This document shows positions 1 to 5,668 of a DNA stretch of 5,674 nucleotides, piece after piece. The DNA lies in contig JAUYES010000642.1 of assembly GCA_030691225.1 (NCBI GenBank), positions 1-5,674 of the forward strand, read 5' to 3'. The position numbers were made by a program, and so were the translations under genes. This DNA is from Holophaga sp. (lineage in GTDB: Bacteria; Acidobacteriota; Holophagae; Holophagales; Holophagaceae). A model generated the notes under the pieces. The model did no database searches and had not been told where the DNA came from. It saw only the letters and a program-made list of their open reading frames with translations. Numbering within the stretch: position 1 is the stretch's first letter; every line of letters starts with the position of its first letter.

Positions 1-143
1 CGTACGGCTTCCTCGCGAAGCAAGCCTTGGCTCTTCAGGCGTTCGATTGTTGTTCTTGTCTCGCGTGGCTTGTTATCTCGGATTTGGTTTTCTACGACAT
101 CAAGAATTGCTTGTGTGACATGGGGCGGCGCTTTCTTTACCAT
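1..143 (-). CDS. Small uncharacterised protein, 5' part only (cut by the left window edge)
   Basis: Reading leftwards from an ATG at 143 gives 47 complete codons with no stop before the window ends, so only the N-terminus is visible. It begins MVKKAPPHVTQAILD and continues with a charged, helical-looking stretch. In that stretch E28-T29-R30, T32, R35-L36, G40 and E44-E45-A46 form a pattern of the type ETRxTxxRLxxxGxxxEEA. From memory this resembles small (under about 100 residue) bacterial proteins without assigned function, and I cannot name a family. There is no signal peptide or membrane segment in the visible part. The start is supported by a GGAGG six bases upstream. It is co-directional with the hemerythrin gene, 106 bp further along, and could be transcribed by readthrough or from its own promoter in that gap. 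The coding potential is inferred from the RBS and the plausible amphipathic protein; the real length and role are unknown. Confidence 0.68.
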   Translation of the reverse strand, partial: MVKKAPPHVTQAILDVVENQIRDNKPRETRTTIERLKSQGLLREEAV

Positions 144-149
144 TGGACG

Positions 150-154
150 CCTCC
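150..154 (-). promoter_or_regulatory. Ribosome binding site of the left-edge small gene
   Basis: On the minus strand this reads GGAGG and sits six bases before the ATG at 143. It is the main evidence that the truncated left-edge frame is a real gene, and it fixes its start. The spacing equals that of the hemerythrin gene and of both the adaptor and second-ATPase genes. Confidence 0.7.
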
Positions 155-192
155 GAGAAGATTGCTGGGGAAAATCAAAGGTTGAAAGTCGC

Positions 193-225
193 ACCTGTCA
201 TTTAGGATTGACTCAATTTACAGGT
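193..225. repeat. Inverted repeat, 6-bp arms, in the hemerythrin/small-gene gap
   Basis: The arms are ACCTGT at 193-198 and ACAGGT at 220-225, perfectly complementary, with 21 bases between. Inside lies a smaller odd-length palindrome, TTGACTCAA at 208-216, which is not concentric with the outer arms. The stretch is AT-rich compared with the genes to the right. It lies upstream of the left-edge gene, so it could be an operator or promoter element for that gene, or an RNA hairpin in the transcript. A poor sigma-70-like pair can be drawn on the minus strand (CTGACC, 17 bases, CTAAAT), but it is too weak to call a promoter. Six-base arms this far apart can also arise by chance. Confidence 0.35.
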
Positions 226-248
226 CAGAGCCTCCTGGATTGGCTCTG
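226..248 (-). terminator. Stem-loop just after the hemerythrin stop; possible terminator lacking a U-tract
   Basis: CAGAGCC at 226-232 and GGCTCTG at 242-248 form a perfect 7-bp, GC-rich stem around a 9-base loop. On the minus strand the stem begins one base after the TAA stop of the hemerythrin gene, the position expected for a terminator or a 3'-end-protecting hairpin. However, the bases after it (ACCTGTAAATTG) contain no run of T, so a classical intrinsic terminator is not supported. In plus-strand reading it is followed by only three T, and there is no plus-strand gene to end. It directly abuts the inverted repeat at 193-225. Confidence 0.45.
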
Positions 249-249
249 T

Positions 250-648
250 TTACTTGGCGCGCCGGAACGCGGCGAATTTCTGATCTTCGGCTTGGATATG
301 GTTGGTGAGCCAATCCTTCAGAAAATGCATGGTCATGATGGAAAGGGTCATGGTGCCCAGGGCGTATTTTTCCTCGAGGTCATTGACTTGCTGAACGAGC
401 GTTCGGTGAAGTTCCTGGTGGGCCTCCAAGGCTGGATAGCCCGAATCTCGCATGACTGCTTCCTCGGTTTGAAAATGCTCGACCGTGTAGGTGTGCAGAA
501 ACGCCAAGATATCCGTTTGTTCCTGGCGAGATCGTCCGGCTCTTAGTGCGTCATGCAGGCAATTGATGGCTTCGAAGAGTCCCAAATGCTGGCGATCGAT
601 TTCATCGTGCCCCACGCGTAGATCATCGGTGAATTCGGCGAACGGCAT
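250..648 (-). CDS. Bacteriohemerythrin (single-domain diiron O2-binding protein)
   Basis: This 132-residue protein has the length of a typical single-domain bacterial hemerythrin. The seven ligands of the oxo-bridged diiron centre can all be placed: H21 (in DRQH), H58 and E62 (in HFQTEE), H77, H81 (in HQELH), H117 (in WLTNHI) and D122. The spacing agrees with the canonical four-helix bundle. Other family hallmarks are G70-Y71-P72 before H77 and W113 before H117. No signal peptide or extra domain is present, so it should be cytosolic. Family members bind O2 reversibly and are linked to oxygen sensing, delivery or scavenging and to stress in microaerobic bacteria; the role here is not shown. 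An ATG 14 codons upstream (690) is open, but the start at 648 is preferred because it has AGGAG six bases upstream and because the extension is not hemerythrin-like. It follows the permease gene by 73 bp with no visible terminator, so it may belong to the exporter transcript. Confidence 0.96.
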   Translation of the reverse strand: MPFAEFTDDLRVGHDEIDRQHLGLFEAINCLHDALRAGRSRQEQTDILAFLHTYTVEHFQTEEAVMRDSGYPALEAHQELHRTLVQQVNDLEEKYALGTMTLSIMTMHFLKDWLTNHIQAEDQKFAAFRRAK

Positions 649-721
649 GATGCGCTCCTGGTATTTGGGGTTCCCGCAAGGGCCAAACACTAGAGAGTAT
701 GGGCAGGTCTTGGGGCCGCTT
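649..721 (-). other. 73-bp gap between exporter operon and hemerythrin gene
   Basis: This spacer runs from the TAG of the last permease gene to the hemerythrin ATG. I see no hairpin followed by a T-run, and no convincing -35/-10 pair on the minus strand. The only clear signal is the AGGAG at 655-659 (minus strand), six bases before the ATG at 648. The absence of a terminator allows, but does not prove, transcription of the hemerythrin gene from the exporter operon. Confidence 0.55.
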
Positions 722-1852
722 CTACTCCATCGTCTTCTTGAACCGCCCCGCCGCGAGGCTCAGCATTCCCACACCCAGCAATAGCAGGGCCAGCATCTGG
801 GGCCAGAGAATGGCAAAGCCCGCGCCCTTCAGGAACAGGCTCCGCAGGATCACCAGGAAGAATCGCAGAGGATTAAGGTAGGTCAGCCACTGGATAACGG
901 TGGGCATGTTGGCGATGGGGTAGATGAAACCCGAGAGCAGGATGGCGGGCATGATGAAGAAAAAGGCCGTCATCATGGCCTGCTGCTGGGTGGCGCTGAG
1001 GGTGGAGATGAGCAGACCCACGCCCAGGGTGCTGAGCAGGAAGAGGCCCGAAGTGAAAAACAGGGTGAAGAGGCTGCCCACCAGTGGAATGCCAAACCAG
1101 AACACGCCCACGGCGCTCACCATGGCCACATTCATGAAGCCCACCAGGGCGAAGGGCAGGGTTTTGCCCAGGATGAATTCCAGGCGCCCGATTGGGCTCA
1201 CCATGATCTGCTCCATGGTGCCGATCTCCCGCTCCCGCACGATGGCCATGGAAGAGAGCAGGATCGAGGTGATCATCACGAGTTGGGCGATGACCGCCGG
1301 GATGAAGAAGAAGCGGCTCTCGAGTGTGGGGTTGTACCACGCACGGGAGGCCATGGTGATGGGCTCCGCCACCAATTTGGCACCGGTGCTGCGGGCGATG
1401 CGGGTAGCCAGGATGTTCTGATTGTGGGAGGCCGAGATGCGGCTGGCATAACCCATGACAATGCTGGTCGTATTGGAGTCGCTGCCATCGAGCAGGAGTT
1501 GGGCTTGGGCGGTGCGCCCTCCTTGGAGCGCCGCGCCGAATCCGCTGTTGAGTCGTAGCACGGCCTTAACCTCGCCCTGGTCCACCACCTGCCGAGCCTC
1601 CGCGTCGGAATCCACGCGAGCCACCACCGCAAAGTAGCGACTACCCTCGAAGCGGGCCACCAACTCGCGGCTTTCTGGTGTTTGGTCCAGATCCATCACT
1701 GCCGTGGGCACATGCCGCACATCGGTGGTTACGGCATAGCCAAAGATCAGCACCTGCACCATGGGAACGCCCAGGATGATGCCGCGCATCCGAGGATCGC
1801 GTAGGATCTGGGTGAACTCCTTTTTCAGCATGGCCAGCAATCGATCAAACAT
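722..1852 (-). CDS. ybhR: ABC-2 type permease, YbhR-like subunit
   Basis: This 376-residue inner-membrane subunit would form half of the transport pore. It has the classical ABC-2 layout. A short cytosolic N-terminus carries KEFTQILRDPR (about 11-21). The first membrane helix is near 24-43. A large extracytoplasmic domain (about 44-180) contains SRELVARFEGSRYFA and LLLDGSDSNTT. Five membrane helices follow (about 183-204, 228-252, 258-284, 290-311 and 349-368). Conserved landmarks are RAWYNPTLESR, the cytoplasmic coupling segment REREIGTMEQIMVSP (206-220), and the STQQQ-like ATQQQA with MPAILLSGFIYPIANMP in the last third, which I recognise from E. coli YbhR. The ATG at 1852 follows the preceding permease stop by 3 bp, with GGGGTG just upstream inside that gene's end. 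It is last in the exporter operon. Its substrate cannot be read from sequence. It is clearly paralogous to the adjacent permease. Confidence 0.95.
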   Translation of the reverse strand: MFDRLLAMLKKEFTQILRDPRMRGIILGVPMVQVLIFGYAVTTDVRHVPTAVMDLDQTPESRELVARFEGSRYFAVVARVDSDAEARQVVDQGEVKAVLRLNSGFGAALQGGRTAQAQLLLDGSDSNTTSIVMGYASRISASHNQNILATRIARSTGAKLVAEPITMASRAWYNPTLESRFFFIPAVIAQLVMITSILLSSMAIVREREIGTMEQIMVSPIGRLEFILGKTLPFALVGFMNVAMVSAVGVFWFGIPLVGSLFTLFFTSGLFLLSTLGVGLLISTLSATQQQAMMTAFFFIMPAILLSGFIYPIANMPTVIQWLTYLNPLRFFLVILRSLFLKGAGFAILWPQMLALLLLGVGMLSLAAGRFKKTME

Positions 1853-1855
1853 GGA

Positions 1856-2995
1856 TCACCCCAGCCGTTTCTTGAAGGTGGCCACGGCTAGGCCCAGGGT
1901 TCCCAGGGCGAAGAGGGCCAGAAAGAGGCACTCCCGCCACAGGGCCTCTAGCCCCATACCCTTCAAATACAGAGCGCGCAGGAAGCTGATGAAATACCGC
2001 GCGGGTACCGCAAAGGTGATTCTCTGCAGCACCACGGGGATGTTAGCGATATCGAACATGAAGCCCGAGAGCAGAAAGGCTGGCAGGAAGGTGGCCACAA
2101 ACGCGAGCTGGCTTGCCAGCAATTGCGTTTTGGTGAGGCTACTGATCAGGATGCCAAGGCCCAGAGAGCCCAGGATGTACATGGCGGAAACGCCAAATAG
2201 CAAGATCAGGCTTCCCCGCATGGGCACTTCAAAAAGGTAGTAGCCCGCCACCACCGACAGCACCATATCCAGCATGCCGATGACGAAGTAGGGCACCAGT
2301 TTGCCAAGGATCAATTCGGGTGCCTTCACCGGAGTGGAGACCAACTGTTCCATGGTTCCCGTTTCCCATTCCCGGGCCACCGTCAGCGAGGTCAATAGTG
2401 CGGCAATGAGCATGATGATGACGGCGATGAGGCCCGGCACGATGAAGATGCGGGATTCGAGATCCGTGTTGAACCAGGCTCGGGTCCGCAGATCCAGGGG
2501 CGTTTCGGGAATCTTGGCCGAGGCCCGTTGCATGCGCTTCACCAGCAGCGCCTGGGAATGGCCGCGGATGATGGCATCGGCATAGCCCAGGGCCAGCGTG
2601 GTGGTGTTGGCATCGCTGCCATCAGCCAATATCTGCACCTCCACCGTGCGGCCCGAGGCCACTCGGGGGCCGAAATCCGTGGGCAGAATCAGGGCCATTT
2701 GGACTTGGCTCCGATCCAGCACCTCGCCCACCTCGGCATAACTCTGCACCCGATGGCTGAGGGCGAAGTAGCGCGAGCCTTCGAATTTTGAAACGAGTTC
2801 CCGGCTCTGCGGTGTGCGGCTCTGGTCCCACACGGCCAGGGGCACCCGGTCCACATCCAGGGTGAGGGCGTAGCCGAAGAGCAGCAGCATCACCAAGGGC
2901 AGAGCGATGCTCACGCCCAAGGCGCGGGGATCCCGCAAGACATGGATGAATTCCTTGAGGGCCACGGCCCGGAAGCGACGCAGGGAGGCCCTCAT
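1856..2995 (-). CDS. ybhS: ABC-2 type permease, YbhS-like subunit
   Basis: This 379-residue permease is predicted to pair with the YbhR-like protein. Its N-terminus has KEFIHVLRDPRALG (14-27), then a first membrane helix (about 27-47). The extracytoplasmic domain (about 48-182) contains SRELVSKFEGSRYFA and LADGSDANTTT. Five further helices lie at about 183-204, 229-253, 260-285, 294-315 and 353-373. The segment REWETGTMEQLVSTP (208-222) is the ABC-2 coupling region. REWE with PARYF near 331-335 are features I associate with E. coli YbhS rather than YbhR. The frame stays open a further 84 codons upstream (to 3247), but that stretch is proline/glycine/arginine-rich out-of-frame translation of the ATPase gene. 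The ATG at 2995 is therefore chosen; it overlaps the ATPase TGA by 4 bp (ATGA) and has GGAG eight bases upstream. Translational coupling with the ATPase is likely. Confidence 0.95.
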   Translation of the reverse strand: MRASLRRFRAVALKEFIHVLRDPRALGVSIALPLVMLLLFGYALTLDVDRVPLAVWDQSRTPQSRELVSKFEGSRYFALSHRVQSYAEVGEVLDRSQVQMALILPTDFGPRVASGRTVEVQILADGSDANTTTLALGYADAIIRGHSQALLVKRMQRASAKIPETPLDLRTRAWFNTDLESRIFIVPGLIAVIIMLIAALLTSLTVAREWETGTMEQLVSTPVKAPELILGKLVPYFVIGMLDMVLSVVAGYYLFEVPMRGSLILLFGVSAMYILGSLGLGILISSLTKTQLLASQLAFVATFLPAFLLSGFMFDIANIPVVLQRITFAVPARYFISFLRALYLKGMGLEALWRECLFLALFALGTLGLAVATFKKRLG

Positions 2996-3774
2996 GACTG
3001 AAACTCCGACTGGGCGCCAACTTCCCGATCCTTGGCTTCGATCAGGGACACGAAGACGTCTTCCAGAGTCGGCTTGGGTTGAAGATTCGTGACACAACTG
3101 GCCTTCAATTCTCCCGGCGTGCCCACGGCCGCCAACTGGCCGCGGTAGATGAGGGCCAGGCGGTCGCAGTACTCCGCTTCCTCCATGTAGTGGGTGGTCA
3201 CAAAGACCGTCACGCCCTGGCCCGCTAGGCCGTGGATGAGATCCCAAAAGGATCTTCGGCTCAGGGGATCCACGCCGGAGGTGGGTTCATCCAGGAAGAG
3301 TACGGGCGGTTCGTGGAGCAGGGCGCAGCCCAGGGATAGGCGCTGCTTCCAGCCCCCAGGCAACGTGCCGGTGCGAGCCTCGCGATGGGCCAGGAGCCCC
3401 GCCATTTCCAGCACCCAGGCCTTGCGCTCGGCCTTGCGAGCCTTGGGAATGCGATAGATGCCGCTGAAGAAGTCGATGTTCTCTTCCACCTTGAGATCGT
3501 CGTAAAGCGAGAACCGCTGGCTCATGTAGCCGATGCTGGCCTTGATCTGCTCGCGCTGGGTGCGAATATCGAAACCCGCCACGGTGCCGCTGCCTCCGGT
3601 GGGTTCCAGCAATCCGCAGAGCATCCGAATGGTGGTGGATTTGCCCGCACCATTGGGCCCGAGGAAACCAAAAATCTCGCCCGCCTTCACATCCAGGCTG
3701 ATGCGGTCCACGGCCTTGAAATCTCCGAAGCGGCGTTCCAGATCCCGTAAGGTGACGGCAAAAGGCGTGCTCAC
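2992..3774 (-). CDS. ybhF: ABC exporter ATPase, equivalent to the C-terminal half of YbhF
   Basis: This 260-residue cytosolic nucleotide-binding subunit should hydrolyse ATP to drive the YbhS/YbhR pore. Landmarks in order are Walker A GPNGAGKST (39-47), the Q-loop Q86 in GYMSQRFSLY, the signature LPGGWKQ (138-144), Walker B VLFLDEP (158-164) with catalytic E163, D-loop SGVD (166-169), and switch histidine H195 in TTHYMEEAE. The signature has proline instead of serine and tryptophan at the usual glutamine; E. coli YbhF is, from memory, also aberrant here (LPLGF). The C-terminal tail is short, with PTLEDVF at 235-241 and no long accessory domain. It starts with GTG at 3774. An in-frame TGA two codons upstream (3778-3780) rules out a longer form, and GGAGG sits six bases before. 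The GTG overlaps the first ATPase's TGA by 4 bp, and its own stop overlaps the permease ATG by 4 bp. Confidence 0.95.
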   Translation of the reverse strand: MSTPFAVTLRDLERRFGDFKAVDRISLDVKAGEIFGFLGPNGAGKSTTIRMLCGLLEPTGGSGTVAGFDIRTQREQIKASIGYMSQRFSLYDDLKVEENIDFFSGIYRIPKARKAERKAWVLEMAGLLAHREARTGTLPGGWKQRLSLGCALLHEPPVLFLDEPTSGVDPLSRRSFWDLIHGLAGQGVTVFVTTHYMEEAEYCDRLALIYRGQLAAVGTPGELKASCVTNLQPKPTLEDVFVSLIEAKDREVGAQSEFQS

Positions 3775-4685
3775 GCGTCACCTCCCGGCAGGGCCGAGGT
3801 AAACACATCCTCCAGGGAGGGTTCGATGATCTCGATCTCCAGCCCAGGCACTCCTTCAAGCAGGGTCTCGATGCGCTGTCTGCCGGTGTCAGGGTCATCC
3901 ACTACCACATGGAGACGATCACCGAAGATGGTCACGGTGCCTGGTTCGGCCTGGCGCAAGCGGGCCAGCACCTCTCGGGGGTGAGGGCACGTGACGGAGA
4001 GCAGCGTGCCCTGCATCAGGCCCTTCACACCGGCCACGGTATCGCAGGCAAAGAGCCGCCCCTGGTGCAGCAAGCCGATGCGGCCGCAGCGTTCCGCCTC
4101 GTCCATGTACGAGGTGGAAACAAAGAGCGTCACGCCCTCCGCCTGCAGCTGATCGAGGATGCGCCAGAAATCCCGCCGCGACACGGGGTCCACACCATTG
4201 GTGGGTTCGTCGAGGAAGAGCACCTTGGGGGTGTGGATAAGGGCGCAGGCCAGGCCCAGCTTCTGTTTCATGCCACCGGAGAGATTTCCGGCCCGGCGCC
4301 TTCGAAAGGGTGTGAGGTTGCTGAAGGCCAGCAGTCGCTCGGTGCGCGCCGCGCGGCCTTCCCGTGGCACATCGTAAAGATCGGCGTAGAAGTCGAGGTT
4401 TTCCATGACCGTGAGATCCGGATAGAGGCCGAAACGCTGGCTCATGTACCCGATGCGCTCCTTGAGCGGTTCCGCCTCGCGTGCGATGTGCAGACCATCC
4501 ACCCAGGCCTCGCCGCTGGTGGGGCGCAGGATTCCCGTGAGCAGGCGCATGGTGGTGGTTTTACCGGCGCCATCGGGCCCCACCAGCCCGAAGATTTCCC
4601 CCGGGGCCACGGTGAAATTCAGGTCCACCACCGCGTCCAGGTCGCCGAAACGACGCCCTAGTTTTTCGGCTCGAATGGCCTGCAT
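3771..4685 (-). CDS. ybhF: ABC exporter ATPase, equivalent to the N-terminal half of YbhF
   Basis: This 304-residue nucleotide-binding subunit is expected to heterodimerise with the second ATPase. It carries Walker A GPDGAGKTT (36-44), with the aspartate that also appears in the E. coli YbhF N-half. Next come Q-loop Q83 in GYMSQRFGLYPDL, signature LSGGMKQ (135-141), Walker B VLFLDEP (155-161) with E160, and D-loop NGVD (163-166). Where the switch histidine is expected, the sequence is STSYMDEAE, so serine 192 replaces it; E. coli YbhF shows the same STSY. A C-terminal extension of about 75 residues (about 228-304) carries the EPSLEDVF motif after a small alpha/beta region, as in drug-exporter ATPases. 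The ATG at 4685 overlaps the adaptor's TAA by one base (TAATG), and GGAG lies five bases upstream. E. coli YbhF joins both ATPase domains in one chain of nearly 580 residues; here they are separate genes. Confidence 0.95.
   Translation of the reverse strand: MQAIRAEKLGRRFGDLDAVVDLNFTVAPGEIFGLVGPDGAGKTTTMRLLTGILRPTSGEAWVDGLHIAREAEPLKERIGYMSQRFGLYPDLTVMENLDFYADLYDVPREGRAARTERLLAFSNLTPFRRRRAGNLSGGMKQKLGLACALIHTPKVLFLDEPTNGVDPVSRRDFWRILDQLQAEGVTLFVSTSYMDEAERCGRIGLLHQGRLFACDTVAGVKGLMQGTLLSVTCPHPREVLARLRQAEPGTVTIFGDRLHVVVDDPDTGRQRIETLLEGVPGLEIEIIEPSLEDVFTSALPGGDA
3778..3785 (-). promoter_or_regulatory. Strong Shine-Dalgarno deciding the GTG start of the second ATPase
   Basis: The minus strand reads GGAGGTGA, an eight-base match to the anti-Shine-Dalgarno complement, embedded in the last codons of the first ATPase gene. 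The GTG start at 3774 lies three bases beyond it (six bases from GGAGG). The same element supplies an in-frame TGA for the second ATPase frame, so no longer start is possible. An unusually good site for a GTG start inside an operon suggests that independent loading adds to translational coupling. Confidence 0.75.
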
Positions 4686-5662
4686 TACTTCTCCAGCTGT
4701 ATTGTCGCGTCAGCGGGCATGCCGGGTTTTAGTTCCTGCTTTGGATTTGGTACCTCAAGCTTGAGGCGATACACCAGCTTGGTGCGCTCCTTCTTCGTCT
4801 GGACGCTCTTGGGCGTGAACTCCGCCTGCTCGGCGATGAAGACCACCTTGCCTTCGTAGACCTTGCCAGGCCATGTGTCCGTGCGCAGTTGCACCGTTTG
4901 GCCCACCTTCACTCGCCCCAGGTCGGTTTCCTCGACATAGGCCCGCAGGTACACCTTCCGCAGATCCGCCAGGGTCAGCACCGGTGTGCCGGGGGCCACG
5001 AATTCGCCGGGTTCCACGTTGCGGGAGAGAGCTAGGCCAGTGACGGGGGAAATGAGCGTGGCGTAACTCAATTGGGTCTGAGCCATGGCCAAAGCCTGGG
5101 AGGCCTGTTCGAAGCGGGCCTTCAATTGGTCGATGTCTTCGGGTCGCGGTCCCTTTTGTATCAACGTGGCGCGCTGAGCGGCTTCCCGCACCCGAGCGCG
5201 GGAGGATTCCGTGACCGCGCGGCTGGCATCCAGATCGCGGCGAGATAACACGCCCTCTTTGTGGAGGCCTTCCATGCGCAGCAAGTCTGGCTCCTGGCGC
5301 CGAAGATCCGCCTCCGCCTGGGCCAATACGGCTTTGGAGGCTTCGATTTCTTCATTTCTGGAACCCGCGAGTGCCGCCGCCAGCGCGGCCTTGGCCGTGG
5401 CAGCGTCGGCCTGTCGGGCAGCCACTTGCTGCTCCAGATCCTTGGCATCCAAACGCGCCAGGACCTGCCCGATCTGTACCGTCATGCCCTCATCCACGGG
5501 CCGTTCCAGGATCTTGCCCGCCACACGGAAACTAGCTTCCACGGGATAGGCCTCGATGTTGCCTGAAACCTCCAGCGTGGTCGGGGAGCTTCCTCGTCGG
5601 CAGGCCAAGGAAGGCACCAGCAAGGTGGTCAGGAGGAAAAAGATGGAGAGGGCAGGTTTCAT
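4685..5662 (-). CDS. ybhG: HlyD-family periplasmic adaptor (membrane-fusion protein), YbhG-like
   Basis: This 325-residue adaptor, about the size of E. coli YbhG, should connect the inner-membrane exporter to an outer-membrane channel. An N-terminal hydrophobic signal (about 5-20) ends in SLAC with C21. The -3 position is serine rather than leucine, so lipoprotein processing is possible but not textbook. The lipoyl-like domain is split: GNIEAYPVEASFRVAGKI through VDEGMTVQIGQVLARLD (34-72), then SYATLISPVTGLALSRNVEPGEFV (199-222). Between lies a long alpha-helical coiled-coil hairpin (about 75-197), rich in Ala, Glu, Gln and Arg, with GSRNEEIEA and GPRPEDID in the arms. A beta-barrel domain follows (about 236-325). 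Its AEFTPKSVQT and KLVYRLKLEV are strongly YbhG-like, and it ends with LKPGMPADATI. The ATG at 5662 has GGAG six bases upstream. Only 12 bases before it are visible, so the promoter is not. It heads the exporter operon, or at least its visible part. Confidence 0.96.
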   Translation of the reverse strand: MKPALSIFFLLTTLLVPSLACRRGSSPTTLEVSGNIEAYPVEASFRVAGKILERPVDEGMTVQIGQVLARLDAKDLEQQVAARQADAATAKAALAAALAGSRNEEIEASKAVLAQAEADLRRQEPDLLRMEGLHKEGVLSRRDLDASRAVTESSRARVREAAQRATLIQKGPRPEDIDQLKARFEQASQALAMAQTQLSYATLISPVTGLALSRNVEPGEFVAPGTPVLTLADLRKVYLRAYVEETDLGRVKVGQTVQLRTDTWPGKVYEGKVVFIAEQAEFTPKSVQTKKERTKLVYRLKLEVPNPKQELKPGMPADATIQLEK

Positions 5663-5668
5663 GGGGTG

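Noticed and set aside
70..546. 158-codon open frame on the plus strand over the left gap and hemerythrin
   Set aside because: It overlaps the hemerythrin gene, in which all metal ligands are intact, and the start of the small left-edge gene. Its translation shows no recognisable family and no good RBS.
649..690. 14-residue N-terminal extension of the hemerythrin from the ATG at 690
   Set aside because: The internal ATG at 648 has AGGAG six bases upstream and begins where family homology would begin. It also places the ligands at H58, E62, H77, H81, H117 and D122, the family's usual spacing.
649..721. Rho-independent terminator or sigma-70 promoter between permease and hemerythrin
   Set aside because: I found no GC-rich hairpin followed by T-run, and only poor -35/-10 matches, so neither is called.
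2996..3247. 84-codon N-terminal extension of the YbhS-like permease
   Set aside because: The extension is an out-of-frame reading of the ATPase gene, with Pro/Gly/His/Arg-rich composition. The internal ATG at 2995 has an RBS, a 4-bp stop/start overlap and the conserved N-terminal KEFxxxLRDP motif right after it.
3771..3785. Programmed -1 frameshift joining the two ATPases into a fused YbhF
   Set aside because: The second frame is at -1 relative to the first, but no slippery heptamer is present. The second frame also has a TGA two codons before its GTG, leaving almost no window for slippage. Two independent proteins are more likely.
3909..4661. 250-codon open frame on the plus strand opposite the first ATPase
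   Set aside because: The opposite strand has every ABC ATPase motif in order. The plus-strand translation is rich in His/Gly/Ala/Glu without domain features and has no convincing RBS. Long antisense frames are common opposite GC-rich genes.
722..5662. A novel defence, toxin or mobile system
   Set aside because: All five large genes fit a known ABC-2 exporter architecture in its known order. There are no transposase, integrase, nuclease, toxin or CRISPR-like features.
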